64,000 bases of DNA from Pseudomonas lundensis (GTDB lineage: Bacteria; Pseudomonadota; Gammaproteobacteria; Pseudomonadales; Pseudomonadaceae). The notes beneath the pieces were generated by a model. The model was not told where the DNA came from. It searched no databases and worked only from the letters and a program-made list of their open reading frames with translations. Where the stretch lies: assembly GCF_002269125.1 (NCBI RefSeq), contig NZ_NQKI01000001.1, positions 1-64,000 on the forward strand. Direction: 5' to 3'. Position 1 is the stretch's first letter; every line of letters starts with the position of its first letter. A program made the translations under genes and the position numbers. Of the stretch, positions 1 to 7,197 are shown piece by piece.

Positions 1-45
1 CTCATCTGGCTCATAGGCGGCTCGGATCAGGTGGTCAGGCGTATT

Positions 46-831
46 TCAGCACATTTGAAAACTTGTTCGGAGATTCCCTAGCGAAATATTCCTCAGCCGC
101 TCTAAAGAGCTTACACCCCTTAACACAGATTGATTCGCAGCAACTCTGGCGTGCATTGTTTTAGAGGCAATGGAGAGATCAGAGAGTGTTGTTCCGGAGA
201 GCATACTGAGAATTTTTTTCATCGGCACATCAGGTAAATTTTCAAGCGATGGCTTAACTAATTGGCGTACAGGACTCAACCGTCTTCTAAAACGTCCAGC
301 GGCTTTGACCAGCAATACCACAATTTTGAATGACACACGGCCATCTGTATCACGCCGATTAATGGGGTCATTCAAGCAATAAACATAGGCATTAATCCCG
401 CCTCGTCCAAATGGGCTCCAACTGTCCGGGCTATTGAAGCGCATCAATACCGGGTTAAACGCCCGATACCCATTACCCAATAAATAATGCACGGTCACGG
501 GGTCAGCACGCTCGCCATTAAACCCTAATAAACTGATTAAGCCATTCTCTACTGGGCGATGGCCGTAAGGGTTATACGCAATGACGTGGCGTTTATCGGC
601 CCCCATAACGTGCAACACCGACTGTTGTAAATCCGTGCCCACTAAGCTGCATTCATCGCTCGTACTGTCACGTCGCCGTTGCGCCAATAACTGACCGTCC
701 TGTTGGAACACGCTATAACGCTGCGTGCCCTCAATCTCCGTCGTCATTCGCGATTGATTGTAGAAGCGTTGAATACCCGCCGTTTGGATCAGGCGATCAA
801 GGGGGTCGTAGTGGTAATGAAACGTAGCCAT
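46..831 (-). CDS. Orphan RHS-core protein with F-box-like C-terminal tip
   Basis: This 261-residue protein begins directly inside RHS repeats (YHYDPLDRL, RFYNQSRM) and has no N-terminal targeting domain such as PAAR, a VgrG adaptor or a signal peptide. Residues 1-150 are the RHS-associated core, with LLGFNGE, GYRAFNPVLMRF and NSPDSWSPFG. The usual core-to-tip junction follows at 153-165, with DTDG replacing the common DPTG. The tip (165-261) starts with a short hydrophobic run, then a basic patch (RFRRRL). At 197-235 the pattern LPDVP..KIL..L....L..LS..SK resembles an F-box. RHS tips are normally toxic effector domains; an F-box would imply binding eukaryotic SKP1, which is inference. The nearest Shine-Dalgarno is poor. 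No immunity gene is obvious. Confidence 0.75.
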   Translation of the reverse strand: MATFHYHYDPLDRLIQTAGIQRFYNQSRMTTEIEGTQRYSVFQQDGQLLAQRRRDSTSDECSLVGTDLQQSVLHVMGADKRHVIAYNPYGHRPVENGLISLLGFNGERADPVTVHYLLGNGYRAFNPVLMRFNSPDSWSPFGRGGINAYVYCLNDPINRRDTDGRVSFKIVVLLVKAAGRFRRRLSPVRQLVKPSLENLPDVPMKKILSMLSGTTLSDLSIASKTMHARVAANQSVLRGVSSLERLRNISLGNLRTSFQMC

Positions 832-1015
832 TGGCTAAGACTCGGTGCAGGAATACCGTTAGAGTGCGCTCGATCGCGCACGGTAACCACTGGCAACGTT
901 GACAGGTTGGCGGGGGTAACTGGCGGGTGAAATCAGGCGATTCGTACGACGCCTCCCTTTCATTCCGAGGAAACTTCCGAGAAAATCCCGCTCGCTTGCG
1001 CCGCTCACATTCGGG

Positions 1016-1260
1016 GTCTAGTCTCGCCCCGTCGCAGCCAAATCAGCGACCGGGTTTAGTAGCCCGATGTATGAGTTTGGCGCAAGGCGCCACCTGAATG
1101 AGGCGCTTTTTTCGGCCTCCGCTTTATGGTGGCCATGCGCAGGGCGCCTTCGGGCGCGCCGGTTTCCGAACTCACCGGTCTACTAACCTGCGTACGGCTG
1201 CCACCCATTCGTTTAGTAGCGACGGACGGCAGCTCCCTTAATGAGTTTGGAGTTGTTCAT
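1016..1260 (+). ncRNA. Structured leader of DUF6124 gene, copy 1 (switch-like)
   Basis: Visible elements in order: hairpin GTCGC/GCGAC (1031-1050); hairpin CGGG-TTTAGTAG-CCCG (1051-1066); segment U, TGAGTTTGG (1072-1080); terminator-like hairpin GCGCC/GGCGC plus six Ts (1087-1112); hairpin GCGCC-TTCG-GGCGC (1144-1157); segment M, CCGAACTCA (1166-1174); CTACTAA (1180-1186); TTTAGTAG (1212-1219); segment D, TGAGTTTGG (1242-1250), running into the ribosome-binding GGAG. M can pair with U or D, and CTACTAA with either TTTAGTAG, but not both at once. The other cassette has different U, M and D sequences that still match. I cannot name an RNA family for it. Confidence 0.7.
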
Positions 1261-1609
1261 TAAAAAAATTGTTCCCGATCCGCCCGCTTTTACCCTGCCG
1301 GATGCGGCTGGGTGCACGCCCGAGTCATTGGACCGTGCGGCCGCCAATCGCGCGCTCGACTACTACCTCACCGACCATCGGCCTGTTCGTATTGCGGGCA
1401 GTTGCACGTATGCCATCCCCAACAGCGTCAATTTAGAAGCGGCTTTGGCCCAAGCGTCAGACTTGTTGCGCTGCATGGGGGCAACGGCGAACGAGGCGGG
1501 GAATGGTTTGCACGGGGCGCAGCGCGATGTGGTGCTGTCGATTGTGCACCTGGCGGAGCTGGCCAAGGCGTATGTCGATAAATCGCTGGACAGCCTGGTG
1601 ACGCACTAA
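1241..1609 (+). CDS. DUF6124 family small protein, copy 1
   Basis: This small soluble protein has the DUF6124 pattern: a proline-rich start, AANRALDYYL, a central ALAQASDLLRCM and a C-terminal helix ending in LAELAKAYVDKSL. The function of the family is unknown to me. The start is a puzzle. The cassette 2 copy starts at ATG with GGAG seven bases upstream; the aligned codon here (1259-1261) is ATT behind the same GGAG (1249-1252). The next in-frame ATG is 1241, which gives six extra residues and no good ribosome-binding site of its own. The gene may use ATT, use 1241, or be poorly translated. It is divergent from the RHS gene at 831 and convergent with the one ending at 1702. Confidence 0.8.
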   Translation: MSLELFIKKIVPDPPAFTLPDAAGCTPESLDRAAANRALDYYLTDHRPVRIAGSCTYAIPNSVNLEAALAQASDLLRCMGATANEAGNGLHGAQRDVVLSIVHLAELAKAYVDKSLDSLVTH

Positions 1610-1615
1610 GCCGCA

Positions 1616-1639
1616 CGCGCCTGCTTGGCGACAGGCGCG
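1616..1639 (+). terminator. Hairpin closing cassette 1
   Basis: Eight-base stem CGCGCCTG/CAGGCGCG with an eight-base loop, just after the DUF6124 stop and before the convergent RHS gene. There is no long T tract. The same hairpin follows copy 2. Confidence 0.6.
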
Positions 1640-1701
1640 TTAAATAACGTGATCTTCGAACCACGACCGAATCAAAAAACAGCTGAGAGACTGCAATCAA
1701 T

Positions 1702-2769
1702 TTAAGTAGACGATCTACGAATACGAGTTGCAATGCCGGGAGTGTAGGGAGGTGGCGGTTCAAGAGGGTAGCGCGTGGCCGTATAGGGAGGAGGGGCACC
1801 CGTGACTTGTGCTTCTCGTGCTTGTAGTTGTGTAATCTGCATCCGCTGTGCGTCGATTGTTTCGTAGGCTCGTGTTAAGTCGTCGTGATTTTCTCTCGCT
1901 ACCCTATGGCTGCGGGCCAGAACACCTTCCAATTCAGCCACTCGAGTCTGGAGAAACGCAACACCTTGCTCCGAAATGATATTGGCAGCTCGCTGCCTTG
2001 CCGCTATGGCAAGTCTTACCTCATCCAGTCCACTCGCGAGGCGGGCGATGCTGTGTTCCAGAGCACCTCCGATTGAGACAAACGCAGTACCAAACGACAG
2101 CGCAATGGAGGCTTGTCGACCACTCATTGTTAGCCCGGCGCCAACCAGTGATGCGCCTACCACTTGTATTATCCTCGGGGCGACTCTCAAATAGTCATCT
2201 ACGTGACGATCTAAAAATCTTCCGAGGTTTCTACCCAATCGTCTCGCTGTGGCGGTGACTAGAGCTATTAAAAAATGACCGGTTGGATCAATGTGAAGAA
2301 CTGGATTGCCTTTGCAATAAGCGTATGAATTACCCCATCCTTTTCCAAACGGACTCATGCTGTCGGGGCTATTAAACCGCATCAATACCGGATTAAAGGC
2401 CCGATACCCATTACCCAATAAATAATGCCCGGTCACGGGATCAGCACGCTCACCATTAAACCCCAATAAACTAATCAAGCCATTTTCTACCGGACGATGG
2501 CCGTAAGCGTTATAAGCCATCGAGTGATGTTTATCGGCACCCACTGCGTGCAACACCGATTGCTGTAAATCCGTGCCCAATAAGTGGCACTCATCTTTCG
2601 TACGGTCACGTCGCTGTTGAGCCAGTAACCGCCCGTCCTGTTGGAACACGCTATAACTCTGCGTGCCCTTAATCTCCGTCGTCATTCGCGATTGATTGTA
2701 GAAGCGTTGAATACCCGCCGTTTGGATCAGGCGATCAAGGGGGTCGTAGTGGTAAGGGTAGGTTGCCAT
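1702..2769 (-). CDS. Orphan RHS-core protein with coiled-coil and PPxY tip
   Basis: The ATG at 2769 (MATYPYHYDPL) matches the start of the sister RHS protein and gives 355 residues; an in-frame extension to 2796 exists but is less likely. Residues 1-150 are an RHS core closely similar to the sister copy, ending in YAYC..NP....DPTG (149-164). The tip is unrelated to that of copy 1. It has two short hydrophobic segments (about 200-237), a long charged heptad-like helix (about 250-322, probably a coiled coil) and a proline-rich tail with two PPPY motifs at 326-329 and 339-342. PPxY is the classical ligand of WW domains, for example in NEDD4-type ubiquitin ligases. A host-directed role is inference. 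No secretion signal is present. Confidence 0.75.
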   Translation of the reverse strand: MATYPYHYDPLDRLIQTAGIQRFYNQSRMTTEIKGTQSYSVFQQDGRLLAQQRRDRTKDECHLLGTDLQQSVLHAVGADKHHSMAYNAYGHRPVENGLISLLGFNGERADPVTGHYLLGNGYRAFNPVLMRFNSPDSMSPFGKGWGNSYAYCKGNPVLHIDPTGHFLIALVTATARRLGRNLGRFLDRHVDDYLRVAPRIIQVVGASLVGAGLTMSGRQASIALSFGTAFVSIGGALEHSIARLASGLDEVRLAIAARQRAANIISEQGVAFLQTRVAELEGVLARSHRVARENHDDLTRAYETIDAQRMQITQLQAREAQVTGAPPPYTATRYPLEPPPPYTPGIATRIRRSST

Positions 2770-2953
2770 GGGCTTAGGCTCGGCGCAGGGAGACAATCAG
2801 CTTGCGCTCGCTCGCCCACGTTGACTACTGGCAACGTTGACAGGTTGGCGGGGGTGACTGGCGGGTGAAATCAGGCGATTCGTACGACGTCTCCCTTTCA
2901 ATCCGAAGAAACTTCCGAGAAAATCCCGCTCGCTTGCGCCGCTCACATTCGGG

Positions 2954-3195
2954 GTCTAGTCTCGCCCGGTCGCTGCCTAATCAGCGACCGGGTTTAGTAG
3001 CCCGAATAACACACGGCGCAATGCGCCACCTCCGCGAGGCGCTTTTTTTCAGCCTCCGCTTTATGGTGGCCGTGCGCAGGGCGCCTTCGGGCGCGCCGGT
3101 TTCCGTGTGCTCCGGTCTACTAACCTGCGTACGGCTGCCACCCCATCGTTTAGTAGCGAACGGTGACAGCTCCACTGATGCACACGGAGTTGTTC
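2954..3195 (+). ncRNA. Structured leader of DUF6124 gene, copy 2 (switch-like)
   Basis: The element order matches copy 1: a 10-bp hairpin CCGGTCGCTG/CAGCGACCGG (2966-2991), TTTAGTAG (2993-3000), U = CACACGG (3010-3016), terminator-like GCGCC/GGCGC with seven Ts (3023-3049), M = CCGTGTGC (3103-3110), CTACTAA (3117-3123), TTTAGTAG (3149-3156) and D = GCACACGG (3180-3187), which overlaps the GGAG at 3186-3189. M is an exact reverse complement of D and pairs seven bases with U. All three differ from copy 1 yet stay complementary, which is strong evidence for a selected RNA structure controlling access to the ribosome-binding site. Confidence 0.75.
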
Positions 3196-3546
3196 ATGAA
3201 AAAAAATGTTCCCGACCCTCCCTCTTTCACCCTGCAGGATGCAGCTCAGTGCACGCCCGAGTCACTGGACCGTGCGGCCGCCAATCGCGCGCTTGACTAC
3301 TACCTCACCGACCATAAGCCTGCTCGCAGTGCGGGCAGTTCCACGTATGCCATCCCGTCCAGCGTCAATTTAGAAGCGGCTTTGGCCCAGGCGTCAGACT
3401 TGTTGCGCTGCATGGGGGCAACGGCGAGCGAGGCGGGGAATGGTTTGAACGGGGCACAGCGCGATGTGGTGTTGTCGATCGTGCACCTGGCGGAGCTGGC
3501 CAGAGCGTATGTCGATAAATCGCTGGATTGTCTGGTGACGCACTAA
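3196..3546 (+). CDS. DUF6124 family small protein, copy 2
   Basis: The ATG at 3196 is preceded at good spacing by GGAG (3186-3189) and gives 116 residues starting MKKNVPDPP. It is closely related to the copy in cassette 1, with the same AANRALDYYL, ALAQASDLLRCMGA and VDKSLD blocks. It has no signal peptide or membrane segment. It is the intact member of the pair and sits directly behind the structured leader, which probably controls its translation. Pairing with an RHS gene raises the idea of an accessory or immunity role. The family also occurs alone in Pseudomonas as I recall it, so I do not assign one. Confidence 0.8.
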   Translation: MKKNVPDPPSFTLQDAAQCTPESLDRAAANRALDYYLTDHKPARSAGSSTYAIPSSVNLEAALAQASDLLRCMGATASEAGNGLNGAQRDVVLSIVHLAELARAYVDKSLDCLVTH

Positions 3547-3552
3547 GCCGCA

Positions 3553-3576
3553 CGCGCCTGCTTGGCGACAGGCGCG
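3553..3576 (+). terminator. Hairpin closing cassette 2
   Basis: Stem CGCGCCTG/CAGGCGCG as in cassette 1, located between the DUF6124 stop and the convergent sdaB stop. Confidence 0.6.
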
Positions 3577-3608
3577 TCAAACCGTCCTTGGCCGCGCCGC
3601 CGGGGCAT

Positions 3609-4985
3609 TCAGCACTCCACGGCACTCACCGCCAGCCCGCCGCGTGAGGTTTCTTTGTATTTGTCATGCATGTCGGCGCCGGTGTCGCGCATGGTGCGAA
3701 TGACCCGGTCCAGCGAGATAAAGTGCTGGCCATCCCCGCGCAGGGCCATTTGCGCCGCGTTGATGGCTTTGACCGCCGCAATGGCATTGCGCTCGATGCA
3801 CGGCACTTGCACCAGCCCGCCCACCGGGTCGCAGGTCAGGCCCAGGTTATGTTCCAGGCCGATTTCAGCGGCATTGCACAGTTGCTCAGGCGTCGCGCCG
3901 AGGATCTGAGCCAGCCCCGCCGCTGCCATGGCGCAGGCCGAGCCGACTTCACCTTGGCACCCCACTTCGGCGCCAGAGATCGAGGCATTCTTTTTGCACA
4001 AAATGCCTATCGCCGCCGCGCTTAATAGATAGTCGACGACGTTGGCTTCGCTGACCTCGTCGCTGAATTTCATGAAGTAATGCAGCACCGCCGGGATGAT
4101 GCCCGCCGCGCCATTGGTGGGCGCCGTGACCATGCGCCCGCCTGCGGCGTTCTCTTCGTTGACGGCCAGTGCAAACAGGTTGACCCATTCCATGGCGCTG
4201 AGGGTTGAGCCGATGACGTTGGGTTTGCCCAACTCCAGCAAGCTGCGGTGTAAACGCGCAGCGCGTCGGCGCACGTTTAATCCGCCGGGCAGGATGCCTT
4301 CGTGGGTCAGGCCCTGTTCGACGCAGTCTTGCATCGCGCGCCAGAGGGTCAGCAGCCCGCAGCGGATTTCGTCTTCGCTGCGCCATGTGCGTTCGTTGGC
4401 CATCATCAGGGCGGCGACGCTCAGGTGATGCGTGCGGCACAGGTCGAGCAGCGCCACGGCGCTGTCAAAGTCGTAGGGCAACTGACTGCGGTCGGCATCG
4501 GCCAGACCGCTGGCGGCTTGCGCCGCGTCCACCACAAAACCGCCGCCCACCGAATAATAAGTGTTGCGGTGCAGTTCGCCGTCGTGGGCATAAGCGATCA
4601 GGGTCATGGCGTTGGGGTGGAACGGCAGGTTCTGCTCGATCAAGCGCATGTCCCGCGTCCACTCAAAGGCAATCGGCAGGTCGCCGTTGAGCAACAGGGT
4701 GTTGCCCGCCCGCAATTGCGCGATGCGCGGGGCGATGCAGGTCGGGTCTATAGCGTCCGGCCATTCGCCCATCAGCCCCATGATGACGGCGTTGTCGCTG
4801 CCATGACCAACCCCGGTGGCAGCCAACGAGCCGTATAACTGCACTTCGACGCGTTGCACCTGTTGCAGGTGATCGCCCTCGCGCAGCCCCTGCACGAACA
4901 ACGCCGCCGCCCGCATCGGCCCTACGGTGTGGGAGCTGGAGGGGCCAATGCCAATCTTGAACAGGTCAAACACGCTGATAGCCAT
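3609..4985 (-). CDS. sdaB: L-serine ammonia-lyase (L-serine dehydratase), iron-sulfur type
   Basis: It deaminates L-serine to pyruvate and is the exit step of choline/betaine breakdown via glycine and serine. The start is the ATG at 4985 ([20 protein letters not shown]), nine bases from GAGG; the GTG at 4991 is too close to it. The 458 residues are typical. The beta-domain serine-binding [11 protein letters not shown] is at the N-terminus. The catalytic domain carries the 4Fe-4S cysteines in [13 protein letters not shown] and VPCIERN. The chain ends in VEC, the C-terminal cysteine that in characterised single-chain enzymes acts as fourth cluster ligand. It diverges from cbcX across a 349-bp gap holding phased repeats. 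In P. aeruginosa sdaB belongs to the GbdR regulon; gbdR itself is not next door here. Confidence 0.95.
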   Translation of the reverse strand: MAISVFDLFKIGIGPSSSHTVGPMRAAALFVQGLREGDHLQQVQRVEVQLYGSLAATGVGHGSDNAVIMGLMGEWPDAIDPTCIAPRIAQLRAGNTLLLNGDLPIAFEWTRDMRLIEQNLPFHPNAMTLIAYAHDGELHRNTYYSVGGGFVVDAAQAASGLADADRSQLPYDFDSAVALLDLCRTHHLSVAALMMANERTWRSEDEIRCGLLTLWRAMQDCVEQGLTHEGILPGGLNVRRRAARLHRSLLELGKPNVIGSTLSAMEWVNLFALAVNEENAAGGRMVTAPTNGAAGIIPAVLHYFMKFSDEVSEANVVDYLLSAAAIGILCKKNASISGAEVGCQGEVGSACAMAAAGLAQILGATPEQLCNAAEIGLEHNLGLTCDPVGGLVQVPCIERNAIAAVKAINAAQMALRGDGQHFISLDRVIRTMRDTGADMHDKYKETSRGGLAVSAVEC

Positions 4986-5138
4986 GTGCACAAACCTCGG
5001 GGGATGAGTGCGCCTATCATCAGCCCTCTTGCGCCGCGCAAAACGTCCACCTGCGACCCACGGTTGCCCGCCAGCGCCCTCGACGTTTTAAACGCAGGCG
5101 CGAGGCTGAACACGCGATTTTCAGGCGATAAATTTCCA

Positions 5139-5189
5139 GATACGACCTCGCAGGCATCAGATACGACCCTCCCTGTACTGGATGCGACG
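5139..5189 (+). promoter_or_regulatory. Three 21-bp-phased direct repeats (candidate GbdR operator)
   Basis: GATACGACC at 5139, GATACGACC at 5160 and GATGCGACG at 5181 lie exactly 21 bp apart, so they fall on the same face of the helix. AraC-family activators bind such tandem half-sites. The repeats sit about midway between the starts of sdaB (4985) and cbcX (5335), both GbdR targets in P. aeruginosa. Assigning them to GbdR is inference. I see nothing else convincing in the rest of this 349-bp gap. Confidence 0.5.
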
Positions 5190-5334
5190 CACCCTGTAGG
5201 CGTTTGAATTTGACTGTTACATGATCGTTCTTGACTCGATTGCACGATGCCCGCTCAGCCCGGCATTGCCCAACCGCCACTGATACGTACGGTTTCACCA
5301 CCGAAACCGCCCCACGAACGCCAGGAGTCGAACC

Positions 5335-6282
5335 ATGAACCACGCCCGATCAGTGTTGTTGGCTGCACTGTTGAGTCTGCCGGTCCTCACCCACGCTGGC
5401 GAACCTGCGCAATGCGCTACGGTTAACTTCTCGGATGTCGGCTGGACAGACATCACCGTCACCACCGCCGTTGCCAGCACGTTGCTGGACGCACTCGGTT
5501 ACAAGACTAAAACCACGATGATTTCGGTGCCGGTCACCTACAAGTCGCTGGCGGACGGCAAGAACATGGACGTATTTTTGGGCAACTGGATGCCGACCAT
5601 GGAGAACGACATCAAGCCGTACCGCGATGCCGGGACGGTGGACACCGTGCGCGCCAATCTGGAGAACGCCAAGTACACCCTCGCCGTCCCCGAAGCGCTC
5701 TACAACAAGGGATTGAAGGACTTTGCCGACCTGCCGAAGTTCAAGCGTGAGCTGGACGGCAAGATTTACGGGATCGAGCCCGGCAACGACGGCAACCGCA
5801 TGATCCAGACCATGATCGACAAGAACGCGTTCGGCCTCAAAGACGCCGGGTTCAAGGTGGTGGAGTCGAGTGAGGCCGGGATGCTGTCGCAAGTTGACCG
5901 CGCACAGCGCCGTGGCACTGATGTGGTGTTTCTGGGCTGGGAACCGCACCCGATGAACACCCGTTTCAACATGAAATACCTCACCGGCGGTGACGACTTC
6001 TTTGGCCCCAATTACGGACAGGCCACCATCTACACCAACACGCGCAAAGGCTACACCGAGGAGTGCAGCAATGTGGGTCAATTGCTGAAGAATCTGGCGT
6101 TCACCCTGGACATGGAAAGCACCCTGATGGGCAAGGTGCTGGATGAAAAGATCAAGCCGAATGTGGCCGCCAAGGCGTGGCTCAAACAGAACCCGCAGGT
6201 GCTCGATACGTGGTTGGCGGGCGTGACAACGATTGATGGCAAACCGGGTCTGGAGGCCGTGAAAGCCAGCCTTGCGCCGTAA
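5335..6282 (+). CDS. cbcX: Choline ABC transporter, periplasmic binding protein
   Basis: This 315-residue protein has a signal peptide (about 1-21, ending THA) and an OpuAC-type substrate-binding domain. It opens with the NFSDVGWTDI block typical of choline/betaine binding proteins, followed by FLGNWMPTM and FLGWEPHPMN. An AGGAG lies just before the ATG. It delivers choline to CbcW in the inner membrane. Gene order (sdaB, cbcXWV, betT, betIBA) matches P. aeruginosa PA5379-PA5372. The P. syringae name is choX. Choline rather than betaine specificity rests on this synteny. Confidence 0.93.
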   Translation: MNHARSVLLAALLSLPVLTHAGEPAQCATVNFSDVGWTDITVTTAVASTLLDALGYKTKTTMISVPVTYKSLADGKNMDVFLGNWMPTMENDIKPYRDAGTVDTVRANLENAKYTLAVPEALYNKGLKDFADLPKFKRELDGKIYGIEPGNDGNRMIQTMIDKNAFGLKDAGFKVVESSEAGMLSQVDRAQRRGTDVVFLGWEPHPMNTRFNMKYLTGGDDFFGPNYGQATIYTNTRKGYTEECSNVGQLLKNLAFTLDMESTLMGKVLDEKIKPNVAAKAWLKQNPQVLDTWLAGVTTIDGKPGLEAVKASLAP

Positions 6283-6351
6283 CTGCGGGCGCCGGGCAGC
6301 GGGTTTGCCGGGCGCCGTTTCCATTCCCCCTGCATGCGGACGTTCACTACC

Positions 6352-7197
6352 ATGCTGATCGATCAAAAAATCCCTTTAGGCCAGTACATTGCGGGCTTTG
6401 TCGACTGGTTGACGCAACATGGCGCCAACACCTTCGATGCCATTGCGACGTCGCTGGAAACGATGATCCACGGCGTGACGTTTGCGCTGACCTGGTTCAA
6501 CCCTTTTGTCTTTATCGGGCTGATCGCCCTGCTGGCGCATGTCATCCAGCGCAAATGGGCACTGACGGTGTTTGTGGCGCTGTCGTTTCTGCTGATCCTG
6601 AACCTCGGTTATTGGCAGGAGACTATGGAGACCTTGGCGCAGGTGCTGTTCGCCACGTTTGTGTGCGTCATCATTGGCGTGCCGCTAGGGATTCTCGCGG
6701 CGCACAAGCCCATGTTTTACACCTTCATGCGGCCGGTACTGGATCTGATGCAGACCGTTCCTACGTTCGTTTACTTGATCCCAACCCTGACCCTGTTTGG
6801 GCTCGGGGTGGTGCCGGGGCTGATTTCAACCGTTGTGTTCGCGATTGCGGCGCCGATCCGCCTGACGTACCTGGGCATCCGCGATGTGCCGCATGAACTG
6901 CTCGACGCGGGCAAAGCCTTTGGCTGCTCGCGACGCCAACTGCTTACCCGTATCGAACTGCCCCACGCCATGCCGAGCATCGCCGCAGGCATCACGCAAT
7001 GCATCATGTTGTCGTTGTCGATGGTGGTCATCGCCGCGCTGGTCGGGGCCGACGGCCTGGGCAAACCGGTGGTCAACGCGCTCAACACCGCCGACATCGC
7101 CCTGGGCTTTGAAGCCGGGCTGGCGATTGTGTTGCTGGCCATCATGCTCGACCGGATCTGCAAGCAGCCGGACGCCAAGAAAGGAGCCGACGCATGA
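6352..7197 (+). CDS. cbcW: Choline ABC transporter, permease
   Basis: Inner-membrane permease of the ProW/OpuAB type with about six membrane segments. It contains the EAA-type loop that contacts the ATPase (DAGKAFGCSRRQLLTRIELPHAMPS split over two helices). The start is taken at ATG 6352 (MLIDQKIPLG), as I recall for homologues; the ATG at 6334 is in frame, and neither has a strong Shine-Dalgarno. The stop overlaps the cbcV start by four bases (ATGA), which suggests translational coupling. It passes choline delivered by CbcX. Confidence 0.93.
   Translation: MLIDQKIPLGQYIAGFVDWLTQHGANTFDAIATSLETMIHGVTFALTWFNPFVFIGLIALLAHVIQRKWALTVFVALSFLLILNLGYWQETMETLAQVLFATFVCVIIGVPLGILAAHKPMFYTFMRPVLDLMQTVPTFVYLIPTLTLFGLGVVPGLISTVVFAIAAPIRLTYLGIRDVPHELLDAGKAFGCSRRQLLTRIELPHAMPSIAAGITQCIMLSLSMVVIAALVGADGLGKPVVNALNTADIALGFEAGLAIVLLAIMLDRICKQPDAKKGADA

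Larger units (their letters stand above)
410..1641. repeat. RHS/DUF6124 cassette, copy 1 of a tandem direct repeat
   Basis: This stretch (RHS core on the minus strand, ~400 bp leader, DUF6124 gene on the plus strand, closing hairpin) recurs at about 2345-3577 in the same order and orientation. By eye the two are highly similar, with the longest identical runs in the leader and the 5' part of the RHS core. Equivalent points lie 1937-1938 bp apart: RHS ATG 831 and 2769, DUF6124 stop 1609 and 3546. The RHS tips lie outside the repeat and are unrelated. Confidence 0.85.
2345..3577. repeat. RHS/DUF6124 cassette, copy 2 of a tandem direct repeat
   Basis: This is the second copy of the cassette described at 410-1641. 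The repeat ends just after the hairpin behind the DUF6124 gene, about 30 bp short of the sdaB stop codon, so the cassette abuts the conserved choline region. Confidence 0.85.

Noticed and set aside
3196..3546. DUF6124 protein as a dedicated immunity protein of the RHS tip
   Set aside because: The two DUF6124 copies are nearly alike while the tips are unrelated. Specific immunity proteins should differ with the tip, so a shared role is more likely if there is any link.
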